Shown here piece after piece: positions 33,937 to 42,852 of a DNA stretch of 64,000 nt (the first letter of the stretch is position 1; every line of letters begins with the position of its first letter). The translations under genes were made by a program, and so were the position numbers. The notes below the pieces were generated by a model. That model was given only the letters and a program-made list of their open reading frames with translations. It was not told the origin of the DNA and ran no database searches. The stretch is from an uncultured Nioella sp. (lineage in GTDB: Bacteria > Pseudomonadota > Alphaproteobacteria > Rhodobacterales > Rhodobacteraceae): contig CANMJH010000002.1 in the NCBI GenBank assembly GCA_947498125.1, positions 124,001-188,000 on the forward strand. The letters are read 5' to 3'.

Positions 33937-34791
33937 ATGGAGATTTTATTTGACCTAAACGCTCTAAAGACATTCTCTTTGGTGGCGCAGGACCTGAACT
34001 TCACGGTCGTTGCCAAAAGGCGGAATACGGTCCAATCGGCAATCAGCGCTCAAATAAAGAAATTGGAGATGTCACTGGGCCAACCGCTTTTGTCGCGGGG
34101 CCGCGGCCAAGCCATGCATCTCACCCCAGAGGGAGATGCTTTCCTAATCTACGCACACCGCATTCTTTCCTTGTCCGAGGAGGCCGCCGAAACGGTTCGA
34201 ACGGCTCAGTCTCGCCAAATTCTCAGGCTAGGGACAACCGTCACTTTGTCTTTATCAATCGTAAGTGACGTTTTGAGAGAATTCGCCGCCCTGCAGCCGG
34301 ACGTTCAAATTCAAATTCAATGCGACAGGAGTGACAGTCTTCTGCGGCGTTTAGAGGACGGAGAAATTGACGTTGCCTTTATGATGGATCAAGGGCGCCA
34401 CAACCTCCGTTCGTTTGTGCATTCAGTTGACCTTGAGTGGGCGTGCTCTGCCCAGTTTCACATGCCTGAAAGCGGGCCGGTTCCGTTGGCATTTTTAACA
34501 GATGGCCGAGATCTCAGGCAGTATGCATTTCGGGCGTTGGATGATGCTGGGCAGCATGGGCATGTCACACATCTAAGCCCCCATCCGATAGGCGTGCGAT
34601 CACTTGTTCAAGCCGGGCTCGCCCTTACCGTAATGCCAAGCAACACCATCGTTCAGCCTCTCATTCCCGCAGATCGGTCTTTTGGTCTGCCCAAGCTGTC
34701 GCCAGTTGCTCTGGCCGCATATCACGCGCCGCGCGACAGGCTTTCCAGCGCAGATCTGCTTCTGCATCTACTTGAAGTTGCCTCGCGATGA
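33937..34791 (+). CDS. LysR-family regulator, likely of the TSUP gene
   Basis: A 284-residue LysR protein with an N-terminal helix-turn-helix (LNALKTFSLVAQDLNFTVVA, RRNTVQSAISAQIKKLEMSLG) and an effector domain. The divergent TSUP permease suggests a sulfur-anion ligand, but nothing in the sequence shows it. The 212 bases after its stop contain no feature I can support. Confidence 0.85.
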   Translation: MEILFDLNALKTFSLVAQDLNFTVVAKRRNTVQSAISAQIKKLEMSLGQPLLSRGRGQAMHLTPEGDAFLIYAHRILSLSEEAAETVRTAQSRQILRLGTTVTLSLSIVSDVLREFAALQPDVQIQIQCDRSDSLLRRLEDGEIDVAFMMDQGRHNLRSFVHSVDLEWACSAQFHMPESGPVPLAFLTDGRDLRQYAFRALDDAGQHGHVTHLSPHPIGVRSLVQAGLALTVMPSNTIVQPLIPADRSFGLPKLSPVALAAYHAPRDRLSSADLLLHLLEVASR

Positions 34792-35003
34792 GAGACGCCC
34801 AGATCTGCGATACTGCGCCAACTGTCTTTCGATCTTGATCCGGTCACAGTTAAAACGCTGGTCAGAAGTAGGTTTGGCCCCAGTTTGTTTGAGCACAAGT
34901 ATAGCCATGACGATCCCAAAACCCGTCAAAATACACAGATATCCGACACTCAACTCGGGTCATCTAGGCCCGGCTTTCATTTGAGCCGTGCTCATGCGAT
35001 GCC

Positions 35004-35822
35004 TTAATCGCCTGAGAAAAAATGAGGAAACGACCGCACATCCGTTCCCGCCGCCTGTCGCTGCTTGGTGTATTTTGCGAAATGGTCAATGGCCGGCTCT
35101 GGCTGCCAATCAACTAAAGCTGTCTGGTAACTTGGCCTTGCAGAGACACGCACGAACCAGTCTTCGACAAAAGGCGTCCGCTCAAATGGCCAACCCATCA
35201 AATGAAACCGATGGACATTCGGCATCCAGGCAATATCACTAAGCGTGAACGCATCACCTTCCAGATAGGCGCGCCCATCTGACAGCGTCGAGTTTAAATA
35301 TTGAAACCCTTCGTCAGTGCGGGCGATAGCGGCGTTTAGTCGGTCCGGTTCAAACCCGTTGGCAAAGTCGGAATAGAACTGCCGCAGCCAATCGTTCTTG
35401 TGGTTTTTCTGGAAGGCCTCAACAGCTTCGGCAGATTGAGGGGGATCGCCGCGAAACAGAAACTCGAAGGTGAGCAACTTCAAATCGAGCTGCGCCGCAT
35501 CAGCCATCGCTAGAAAGGTGGTGTCAGAAATTGTGTTAATTGGATTATCCGGGCCTGCAATCTGCCGTATGATGTCAACACTTTCGATATAAAGACGCCC
35601 ATCTTCTACAAGAGCGGGCACAAGACCTTTTGGATGGATTTTCTGATACTCGGGCGTGGCGTGTTCATTCTTTTCCAGAAGAATGAGGTGACTTTGGAAT
35701 GAGCGGTCACTTTCGGCCAAAGTGATGCGCACGCGCTGCGAACAACTGGACATCGGCGCATGCCATAAGTGAATGCCAGTCAGAAATTTCAGATTTGGGT
35801 CCTGTGGTTCGATTTCAGGCAT
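35004..35822 (-). CDS. Glutathione S-transferase family protein
   Basis: A 272-residue cytosolic GST. The N-terminal thioredoxin-like domain includes LWHAPMSSCSQRVRITLAES with the active-site serine/cysteine region, then HPKGLVPALVEDG, the cis-proline loop, and ESVDIIRQIAG. The helical C-terminal domain reads FLFRGDPPQSAEAVEAF and ends with DIAWMPNVHRFHLMGWP. The Ser-Ser-Cys active region and length are like those of beta-etherase-type GSTs, though this is not conclusive. It is divergent from a LysR gene starting 114 bases away. Confidence 0.82.
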   Translation of the reverse strand: MPEIEPQDPNLKFLTGIHLWHAPMSSCSQRVRITLAESDRSFQSHLILLEKNEHATPEYQKIHPKGLVPALVEDGRLYIESVDIIRQIAGPDNPINTISDTTFLAMADAAQLDLKLLTFEFLFRGDPPQSAEAVEAFQKNHKNDWLRQFYSDFANGFEPDRLNAAIARTDEGFQYLNSTLSDGRAYLEGDAFTLSDIAWMPNVHRFHLMGWPFERTPFVEDWFVRVSARPSYQTALVDWQPEPAIDHFAKYTKQRQAAGTDVRSFPHFFSGD

Positions 35823-35936
35823 CTTTGCTATCCTTAATATCGCGACGGACCCGGCCCCGCGCGGCCTTGACGATTAAATACTAATATTTACATATCAGTC
35901 TAATATCCAATAATCACATTAACATGTAAGTTTGGT

Positions 35937-36860
35937 ATGCTGATAGATCCCCGACACCTCGAACAACTGGCCGTTATCGTCGATGTGGGCACGCTTCAAA
36001 ATGCGGCGACCAAGATAGGCACATCGCAGCCCGCCCTAAGCCGTATGATCCGTACGCTGGAAGATCGAATTGGGATGCAGTTATTCGAGCGCAGTACACG
36101 CCCCTTGACTGCGACGGCCATCGGGCTGGAATTAGCGCAACAGGGTCGGGCGATCAGAACCGCACGCCTAAGAGCCGCGGAAGTGGTAGATCTTGGCGCG
36201 CGTGGATATTTCGGAATCCTAAAATTGGGCGCGCCACCATTCTTATGCAAAAACCTAATGTCAGAGGCCATCGCCAGCTTCATTTCCACCCGCAACAGGG
36301 TACGGATCGACTTGATCTCCGACTACCAAGTGGGCTTGATGGAACGCCTATACCTAAACCAAGTGGACATTGTCGTAGGTCCAGAAAAATTCGTTGAACA
36401 GGGCAATTCTAACCTCAATCGAGAACCGCTCTTTCGAGACAAGAATGTCATCGTCGGCAGAAAGGGGCATCCATTGCTAACAGCAGAAGGGTCCCCGGCC
36501 GAGATCTATCAGAATGCGGTTTGGGTTGGCCATTCCGCAAGAAGTACGCTTCGTGCAGATTTGGGTGATGCGTTAAGACAAATTGGCATTTCAAGTCCGA
36601 TCGTCGCTTGCCAAAGTGAATCGGCTGAAGCGGTAATTGAGCTGCTGCGCGCGACCGATTTTCTGACGATCCTTCCCCATTATGCAATCAAGCCAGACGG
36701 GTCTGATGGGCTTACGGTCGCCAAAACAAACATCCCCAATCAGGAAATTGAATTTAGCGCAATTTCGCTTAAAGATCGAGTTGAGACATCCCTCGCGAAA
36801 GAGTTCAAGGCGCATCTGAAAAAGCAGATACTTACGCGTTATGCGAACGAAACAGGATAA
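35937..36860 (+). CDS. LysR-family transcriptional regulator
   Basis: A 307-residue LysR protein: LIDPRHLEQLAVIVDVGTLQ, NAATKIGTSQPALSRMIRTL, and an effector domain from about residue 90. It probably controls the divergent glutathione transferase gene. The A+T-rich 114-base gap contains a TTAACATGTAA palindrome near 35920 that may be a binding site. 40 bases separate its stop from the convergent LacI gene. Confidence 0.86.
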   Translation: MLIDPRHLEQLAVIVDVGTLQNAATKIGTSQPALSRMIRTLEDRIGMQLFERSTRPLTATAIGLELAQQGRAIRTARLRAAEVVDLGARGYFGILKLGAPPFLCKNLMSEAIASFISTRNRVRIDLISDYQVGLMERLYLNQVDIVVGPEKFVEQGNSNLNREPLFRDKNVIVGRKGHPLLTAEGSPAEIYQNAVWVGHSARSTLRADLGDALRQIGISSPIVACQSESAEAVIELLRATDFLTILPHYAIKPDGSDGLTVAKTNIPNQEIEFSAISLKDRVETSLAKEFKAHLKKQILTRYANETG

Positions 36861-36900
36861 AACAAATGGGCATCTATTCCCCTGCATTCGCCAAACACGG

Positions 36901-37935
36901 CTAAACGCGCTTGCGAACAGCGCTACCGCAGCTTTCTCGAACCACAAGATCACCGTGTAAAAGATGGGTCTTTGCCGGGCGCGTCCGGTCTGCAATACGA
37001 TCAAGCAACTCGCCCATCGCCTTTTCGCCGATCAAATGACGTGGCTGTCTGACTGTCGTCAGCCCCGGCGTGATGTGGCTGGCAAATGGGATGTCGTCAA
37101 ATCCAATAACTGAGAAGTCCGCAGGCACCTCAAACCCGCGCAACCGCAGGGCAGAGATGACGCCAATGGCCGTATTGTCGTTGATGCAAACAAAGGCGGT
37201 CGGCAGTGTGTCCTTGATGAACAAACGCTCGACGGCGGCGCGACCACCTTCGCTTGTCCCGTCGCCTTCAACCCGCCAATCTTCGATTTGTTCCGAGGCT
37301 TCATTCAGGCCCAAACGATATCCCTTATGGCGCATTTCGCTGACGACATCTGATAGCCCACCAGACAAAAACACGATCTTTCGGTGCCCAAGCGACACCA
37401 GATATTCCGTTGCAATTTTTGAGGCGGCAACATCATCCACACCGACGTAGCTGGCGTCTTCGCCTTCAATCGGGCGCCCTACTGTCACAAGCGGCGGCAA
37501 GCTTTGATGATGCCGGTTTGGAGACCCCGCAACTGGTAAGTGTCCGGTGAGAAGCACCAGCCCATCTACCATCCCCGTCGCAAGGAAGCGCATGTATTTT
37601 TCTTCTAGTGGGATTTCGCCTTCAGTGTTTCCGATCAACACACCGTAACCGCGATCATTCGCTTCTTTCTCCAGCCCCGTCAAAATTGCCGGAAAGTTCG
37701 GATCTGCAATCGACGGCGCTAAGACCATAACCATCTGCGAGCGCTGCATTCGCAGGTTTTGGGCCATTGGATTGGCGGTGTAGCCCGTCCGTGCAATCGC
37801 AGCTGTGACCTTTTTCCGCGTACTTTCCGCAACCTTTTCGGGCATTCGAATCGCACGGCTAACGGTCGCGATTGAAACGCCCGCCAGCTTTGCCACGTCT
37901 TCGATTGTCGCTGGTTTTGCGGTTGGTTGGTCCAC
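36901..37935 (-). CDS. LacI-family repressor of the sugar operon
   Basis: A 344-residue LacI/GalR protein. The DNA-binding domain reads ATIEDVAKLAGVSIATVSRA, followed by the hinge helix and a periplasmic-binding-like effector domain from about residue 65 (LAPSIADPNFPAILTGLE, DDVAASKIATEYLVSLGHRK). The divergent ABC transporter operon begins 199 bases away and that gap holds three matching operator-like palindromes, so it is the likely repressor. The inducer is probably the imported sugar or a derivative. Confidence 0.88.
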   Translation of the reverse strand: MDQPTAKPATIEDVAKLAGVSIATVSRAIRMPEKVAESTRKKVTAAIARTGYTANPMAQNLRMQRSQMVMVLAPSIADPNFPAILTGLEKEANDRGYGVLIGNTEGEIPLEEKYMRFLATGMVDGLVLLTGHLPVAGSPNRHHQSLPPLVTVGRPIEGEDASYVGVDDVAASKIATEYLVSLGHRKIVFLSGGLSDVVSEMRHKGYRLGLNEASEQIEDWRVEGDGTSEGGRAAVERLFIKDTLPTAFVCINDNTAIGVISALRLRGFEVPADFSVIGFDDIPFASHITPGLTTVRQPRHLIGEKAMGELLDRIADRTRPAKTHLLHGDLVVRESCGSAVRKRV

Positions 37936-38024
37936 TTTGTCCGGTCTCTGATCTCATTTTTTTCGAAACTGAAAAACTACATTCGTATCAACCTCATACT
38001 TCCTTATACGTGGGTTCGGGATCG

Positions 38025-38084
38025 GTGAAAAGGTTTACACGCTCACAATGTAAAGGTTTACACAAACGATGAAAACCTTTACAC
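38025..38084. promoter_or_regulatory. Three LacI-type operators
   Basis: Three related imperfect palindromes lie 50-110 bases before the ABC operon start: GTGAAAAGGTTTACAC (38025-38040), TGTAAAGGTTTACA (38049-38062) and ATGAAAACCTTTACAC (38069-38084). The shared core is TGWAAAGGTTTWCA. Three tandem sites next to a divergent lacI-type gene is a standard arrangement for repression of both directions. No sigma promoter was assigned. Confidence 0.72.
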
Positions 38085-38134
38085 GACCTTTAGCGCAGTT
38101 GAAAATTGCGACGCCATGACTTTGGGAGGAGATC

Positions 38135-39658
38135 ATGCCAGACGGCCAGGCTATCATTCAGCCAGTGCTTGCCGCCGATAGGATTAGCAAATCCTTTGGT
38201 GCGGTCCCTGTCTTGTTCAGCATCAGCATGGAAATCAGGCCGGGCGAGGTGCACGCACTGATTGGTGAAAACGGTGCCGGCAAATCGACCTTGATGAAAA
38301 TCCTGTCCGGCTTTCACGCGCCGACCTCTGGTCAAATTCTGCTCAACGGACGCGGTGTTGCGCTTCCTGCAAATGGTGAGGCGGAAAACCTTGGCATTGT
38401 GCTTATCCATCAGGAATTAAATCTCGCGGAACAGATGACCGTCGAAGAGAACGTATTCCTTGGCCGTGAAATCACGAAACGGGGCGTTCTTAACCGCGCT
38501 GAAATGCGCAACCAAGTTCAGGCCTATCTTGATGATATCGGGTTGGAGATTTCGCCGGGGGATCGCATTTCAAGCCTGTCGATGGCGCAAAAACAGATGG
38601 TCGAAATCATCAAAGCCATCAGCCGCGATGCGCGCGTTTTGATCATGGACGAGCCGACAGCGGTGCTGACACAAGCCGAAACGGAACTGTTCTTTAATCA
38701 GGTTGAGCGATTGAAAGAAAAGGGCGTTGCGATCGTTTTCGTGTCCCACAAGCTTTCAGAAATCAAAAGAATATCTGACCGGGTGACAGTGCTGCGTGAT
38801 GGGCATTGGATTGCTACAAGCGAGGCAGACGACCTGACGCCGGACGCCATGGCACAGCTTATGGTTGGTCGCGAATTGTCGGACCTATACCCCCCGATGT
38901 CAGAAGCCGATGTCGATGCCGAGCATATTTTGGAAGTCGAAAATTTGGTCGCGCCAAGCGTCCGCAAGGTTTCGTTCCAACTGCGAAAAGGCGAGATCCT
39001 TGGCTTTTTTGGCCTTATCGGATCGGGGCGAACAGCGGTCTTCGAGGCTGTGTGCGGACTTGAACCTATTCAATCGGGAACTTTGCGGTTTGACGGTCAA
39101 GATTTTCGCCCCAAATCAGTGGTGGACGCGCGGGATGTCGGGCTGGCCTATCTGACAAAGGATCGCAAAGAAAAGGGACTGCTTTTGGGGCAGAAGATGC
39201 GCCCGAACCTGACCCTTTTTGCCTTGCCGAAATTCACAACGAAATTCGGATTGGACAAAGTTAGCGAAGAAAACGCGCTTGAGCGCGCAAAGCGCCGATT
39301 TGATATCCGCGCCCGCGATCCGCAGGTGGATGTCGGGGATTTGTCCGGGGGCAATCAGCAAAAGCTTTTACTTGCGAAAATCATGGAATCTGACCCACGC
39401 GTGTTGATCATTGATGAACCCACGCGCGGCATCGATGTCGGGACCAAACAACAGATTTACCATTTCATCGCCGCATTGGCCGCCGAAGGCGTGTCGATCG
39501 TCGTGATATCTTCTGAAATGCCTGAAATCATCGGAATGTCTCATCGTGTTGTTGTGATGCGGGAAGGGGAAATTACCGGTGTCCTTACAGGCGACGAAAT
39601 CAACGAGGCCGAGATTGTGCGCTATGCCGCCGGGCTGAAAAAAGGACCGGACCAATGA
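38135..39658 (+). CDS. Ribose-type ABC importer ATPase
   Basis: A 507-residue fused double ATPase of the RbsA/MglA type. The first Walker A is GENGAGKSTLMKILSGF (about residue 45), its Q loop IHQELNLAEQMTVEEN and signature SLSMAQKQMVEIIKAIS. The second half has a degenerate Walker A region LIGSGRTAVFEAV and signature VGDLSGGNQQKLLLAKI. Its start is preceded by GGGAGG. The stop overlaps the permease start by four bases. It powers uptake of a monosaccharide or other small glycoside. Confidence 0.92.
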   Translation: MPDGQAIIQPVLAADRISKSFGAVPVLFSISMEIRPGEVHALIGENGAGKSTLMKILSGFHAPTSGQILLNGRGVALPANGEAENLGIVLIHQELNLAEQMTVEENVFLGREITKRGVLNRAEMRNQVQAYLDDIGLEISPGDRISSLSMAQKQMVEIIKAISRDARVLIMDEPTAVLTQAETELFFNQVERLKEKGVAIVFVSHKLSEIKRISDRVTVLRDGHWIATSEADDLTPDAMAQLMVGRELSDLYPPMSEADVDAEHILEVENLVAPSVRKVSFQLRKGEILGFFGLIGSGRTAVFEAVCGLEPIQSGTLRFDGQDFRPKSVVDARDVGLAYLTKDRKEKGLLLGQKMRPNLTLFALPKFTTKFGLDKVSEENALERAKRRFDIRARDPQVDVGDLSGGNQQKLLLAKIMESDPRVLIIDEPTRGIDVGTKQQIYHFIAALAAEGVSIVVISSEMPEIIGMSHRVVVMREGEITGVLTGDEINEAEIVRYAAGLKKGPDQ

Positions 39659-40674
39659 CAGAACTGTCAACGCCAGCAAGCAAGCCCAATCGCGGGTTTT
39701 TTCTGGACCTTAAGGCCGCAGGCCCGTTTGTAGCGCTGACCATATTGGTCATCATTGGCTACCTGCTCAATCCTGCCTTTCTAAGCGAAGGCAACCTGAC
39801 AAACCTTCTCACACGCTCTGCCTTTATTGGCGTCATCGCGGTTGGCGCGACATTCGTCATTACGGCGGGCGGAATTGATCTATCTGTTGGGTCGATGGCG
39901 GCGGTGATTTCAGGCGTCATGATCATCGTTATGAATAGCGCGCTCGAGACCTTTGGCGGCGGGCTGACTACCGTGCTGATCGGATGCGGATGTTCGATCA
40001 TACTTGGCCTTGGTGCGGGGCTGATTAACGGATTGCTGACGACAAAAGGCAAGATTGAAGCCTTCATCGTGACCCTTGGCACGATGGGTATTTTTCGGTC
40101 GCTCGTGACCTATTTCGCGGATGGCGGCACGTTATCGCTCGACTTCGCAATTCGCGGAACCTACCGGCCCGTCTATTACGGAAGTGTATTTGGCCTTCCC
40201 GTTCCGGTCTGGGTCTTCATTTTCGTCGCGATCTGCGGGTGGCTGTTGATGAACCGGACGGCTTTTGGACGGTATTGCACCGCGATTGGGTCAAATGAAT
40301 CTGTCGCGAAATATTCGGCCATCAAAGTCGAGCGGATCAAAACGCTCACCTATGTCATCCAAGGCTTTTGCGTATCCCTTGCCACCATCGTTTACGTCCC
40401 GCGTCTCGGGTCGGCTTCGGCCTCAACCGGCGTCCTTTGGGAACTTGAGGCCATTGCTGCCGTCATCATCGGCGGCACGGTCTTGAAGGGCGGATATGGC
40501 CGCATCGGCGGCACGATTATCGGGGCGCTTATCCTGACGACAATTGGCAATATTCTGAACTTTACGGATCTTATCTCGAACTATCTGAACGGAACCATGC
40601 AGGGTCTGATCATCATCGTTGCGGTTTGGCTGCAACGCGGTGAATGGGGCCGGCGGAAACCGCCCACGCCTTAA
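39655..40674 (+). CDS. Ribose-type ABC importer permease
   Basis: A 339-residue RbsC-like integral membrane protein with eight or more helices. It begins with a cytosolic tail, then FVALTILVIIGYLLNPAFLS. The family markers ITAGGIDLSVGSMAAVISGV and GTVLKGGYGRIGGTIIGALI are clear. It follows the ATPase by a four-base overlap and is 100 bases before the binding-protein gene. Confidence 0.92.
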   Translation: MTELSTPASKPNRGFFLDLKAAGPFVALTILVIIGYLLNPAFLSEGNLTNLLTRSAFIGVIAVGATFVITAGGIDLSVGSMAAVISGVMIIVMNSALETFGGGLTTVLIGCGCSIILGLGAGLINGLLTTKGKIEAFIVTLGTMGIFRSLVTYFADGGTLSLDFAIRGTYRPVYYGSVFGLPVPVWVFIFVAICGWLLMNRTAFGRYCTAIGSNESVAKYSAIKVERIKTLTYVIQGFCVSLATIVYVPRLGSASASTGVLWELEAIAAVIIGGTVLKGGYGRIGGTIIGALILTTIGNILNFTDLISNYLNGTMQGLIIIVAVWLQRGEWGRRKPPTP

Positions 40675-40774
40675 CCGGCAAAAACGTCCACGACAAACGG
40701 GAAGCAACCCGTCGTGAAGTAACGGACACGTCCGAACAGGAGGATTGTGTCTACCACCAGCGGAGGAGAAAGCT

Positions 40775-41731
40775 GTGAAATACTTATTGAAACCACTCGC
40801 ATTGGCGACGGCAACGGCCATCGGATTAGCAGGGGCTGCGCAGGCTCAGGATCAGATCCGGATCGGCGTAAGCTATCCGACCCCAACCCATGCTTGGGCG
40901 GCCGGGATGAACTGGCACGCAGAGCAAGCAGAAGAGCGTCTGGAAGCGTTGCACCCGAATATCGACCTTATCCTGATCAACTCGCCTGATCCGGCCAGTC
41001 AGGCCAGCGCGTTGGAAGATCTGGTTTCGATCCATCAGATTGACGCCCTTGTCATTCTACCCTTTGAATCCGAGCCGCTGACTGATCCGGTCATTCAGGT
41101 TCGCGATACGGGCGCTTTGATCACTGTGGTTGATCGCGGCCTAAGCCAACCCGGTATCGAAGATATCTATGTTGCAGGCAACAACCCTGAACTGGGCCGG
41201 GTCAGCGCTGAATATATGATGACCCGTCTGGGGGAGGGCGATAATATCGTCATCCTGCGCGGTATCCCCACAACCATCGACAATGAACGTTTTGATGCGT
41301 TCATGGAAACCATCGAAGGGTCTGGCATCAACGTTCTGGATTCCGAATTTGCCAACTGGAACCGCGATGACGGTTTCGAAGTCATGCAGGATTTCCTGTC
41401 GCGCTTCCCCGATATTGATGCGGTCTGGGCGCAGGATGATGACATCGCAATTGGTGTCGTGGCCGCGCTGGAGCAAGCCGGGCGTGATGGCGACGGCATG
41501 TTCGTTGTTGGCGGCGCTGGTATGAAAGAAACCATTCGCGGCATCATGGAAGGCAACGAACTGGTTCCAATCGACGTGCTGTACCCGCCTGCGATGATTG
41601 CAACGGCAATGGATGTCACGGTGGCGGCCTTCACGTCCAACGGTCCGGTTGCGGGGCGCTATATCCTTGGCGCGACGCTGATCACGCAGGAAAACGCGGC
41701 TGATTTCTACTTCCCTGACTCGCCATTCTAA
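40775..41731 (+). CDS. Sugar ABC transporter substrate-binding protein
   Basis: A 318-residue periplasmic binding protein of the RbsB class with a cleavable signal (LLKPLALATATAIGLAGAAQA). DQIRIGVSYPTPTHAWAAG starts domain one, VRDTGALITVVDRG is the hinge-near block, and VWAQDDDIAIGVVAALEQAG is in domain two. Start: GTG at 40775 with GGAGGAG eight bases upstream; an earlier in-frame ATG-like start at 40745 is less likely. The sugar cannot be read from the sequence. A hairpin at 41747-41784 follows it, which commonly separates the abundant binding protein from downstream enzymes. Confidence 0.9.
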   Translation: MKYLLKPLALATATAIGLAGAAQAQDQIRIGVSYPTPTHAWAAGMNWHAEQAEERLEALHPNIDLILINSPDPASQASALEDLVSIHQIDALVILPFESEPLTDPVIQVRDTGALITVVDRGLSQPGIEDIYVAGNNPELGRVSAEYMMTRLGEGDNIVILRGIPTTIDNERFDAFMETIEGSGINVLDSEFANWNRDDGFEVMQDFLSRFPDIDAVWAQDDDIAIGVVAALEQAGRDGDGMFVVGGAGMKETIRGIMEGNELVPIDVLYPPAMIATAMDVTVAAFTSNGPVAGRYILGATLITQENAADFYFPDSPF

Positions 41732-41746
41732 TCGGCAAAGGGATTT

Positions 41747-41784
41747 TCGGCGGCGGAGCTTTCCCTGTCTCCGCCGCCATTTTC
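41747..41784 (+). terminator. Intercistronic hairpin after the binding-protein gene
   Basis: GGCGGCGGA ... TCCGCCGCC stem with a 12-base loop, followed by ATTTTC. It lies between binding protein and isomerase genes and may partially terminate transcription, giving higher expression of the former, or protect its mRNA. Confidence 0.6.
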
Positions 41785-41797
41785 GGAGGATATTAAT

Positions 41798-42850
41798 ATG
41801 AAGACTTTAAAGGGCCCTGCCCTCTTCCTTGCCCAGTTCGCTGGCGACGATGCGCCCTTTAATTCTTGGAGCAGCATCACAAGCTGGGCAGCAGATTGCG
41901 GTTACCAAGGCGTACAAATCCCCAGCTGGGACGCACGCCTGTTTGACCTGAGCAAAGCCGCGTCGTCGATGACCTATTGCGAAGAACTTATCGGCGTCGC
42001 CAAGGAAAACGGTGTCGAAATAACCGAGCTTTCTACCCATCTTCAGGGGCAACTTATTGCAGTTCACCCTGCCTATGACGAAGCATTTGACGGGTTCGCC
42101 GCCCCTGAAGTTCGCGGCAATCCTGCCGCGCGGCAAGCTTGGGCTGTGGATCAGGTAAAAATGGCGCTAGCCGCAAGTCGCAATCTTGGGATTTCGGCCC
42201 ATGCGACTTTTTCTGGCGCGCTGGCTTGGCCGTTTCTTTATCCTTGGCCGCAACGTCCTGCTGGACTTGTAGAAGCCGCGTTTGATGAGCTTGCCGCGCG
42301 CTGGCGGCCCATTCTGGACTACGCAGATGAGATGGGCGTCGATGTTTGCTACGAAATTCACCCCGGGGAAGACCTGCATGACGGCGTCACATTCGAGATG
42401 TTCTTGGAACGCCTCAACAATCACCCGCGTTGCAACATGCTCTATGATCCGTCCCATTATGTGCTGCAGCAATTAGATTATCTGGACAATATCGACATCT
42501 ATGCTGAGCGGATCAAAATGTTCCACGTCAAAGATGCCGAGTTTAACCCAACCGGCCGGCAGGGCGTTTATTCGGGCTATCAGCCTTGGGTGGATCGCGC
42601 AGGTCGCTTCCGTAGCCTTGGCGATGGACAGGTTGATTTCAGTGCCATCTTCTCAAAAATGGCGGCCAATGATTTCGATGGATGGGCCGTCGTGGAATGG
42701 GAGTGCTGCCTGAAACATCCCGAAGACGGCGCGCGCGAGGGCGCTCAATTCGTGGCCGATCACATTATCCGCGTTACTGAGCGCGCCTTTGATGACTTTG
42801 CCGACGGGGGCACGGATGATGCCGCAAACCGGCGTATTTTGGGGATATAA
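41798..42850 (+). CDS. TIM-barrel sugar isomerase/epimerase
   Basis: A 350-residue protein of the xylose-isomerase-like TIM-barrel family. Visible parts are GYQGVQIPSWDARLFDLSKA, ITELSTHLQGQLIAVHPAYD, GVDVCYEIHPGEDLHDG, MLYDPSHYVLQQLDYL and RIKMFHVKDAEF, with the Glu, Asp, His and Glu (VVEWECCLK) that usually bind a divalent metal. GGAGG lies ten bases upstream. Together with the adjacent dehydrogenase it may act on a 3-keto sugar (isomerisation or beta-elimination). The specific reaction is inference. It is two bases from the next gene. Confidence 0.85.
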   Translation: MKTLKGPALFLAQFAGDDAPFNSWSSITSWAADCGYQGVQIPSWDARLFDLSKAASSMTYCEELIGVAKENGVEITELSTHLQGQLIAVHPAYDEAFDGFAAPEVRGNPAARQAWAVDQVKMALAASRNLGISAHATFSGALAWPFLYPWPQRPAGLVEAAFDELAARWRPILDYADEMGVDVCYEIHPGEDLHDGVTFEMFLERLNNHPRCNMLYDPSHYVLQQLDYLDNIDIYAERIKMFHVKDAEFNPTGRQGVYSGYQPWVDRAGRFRSLGDGQVDFSAIFSKMAANDFDGWAVVEWECCLKHPEDGAREGAQFVADHIIRVTERAFDDFADGGTDDAANRRILGI

Positions 42851-42852
42851 CA

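Noticed and set aside
41747-41784. Hairpin read as a strong end of the sugar operon
   Set aside because: The T run is short and the isomerase gene follows 14 bases later with a good ribosome-binding site, so it is kept only as an intercistronic element.
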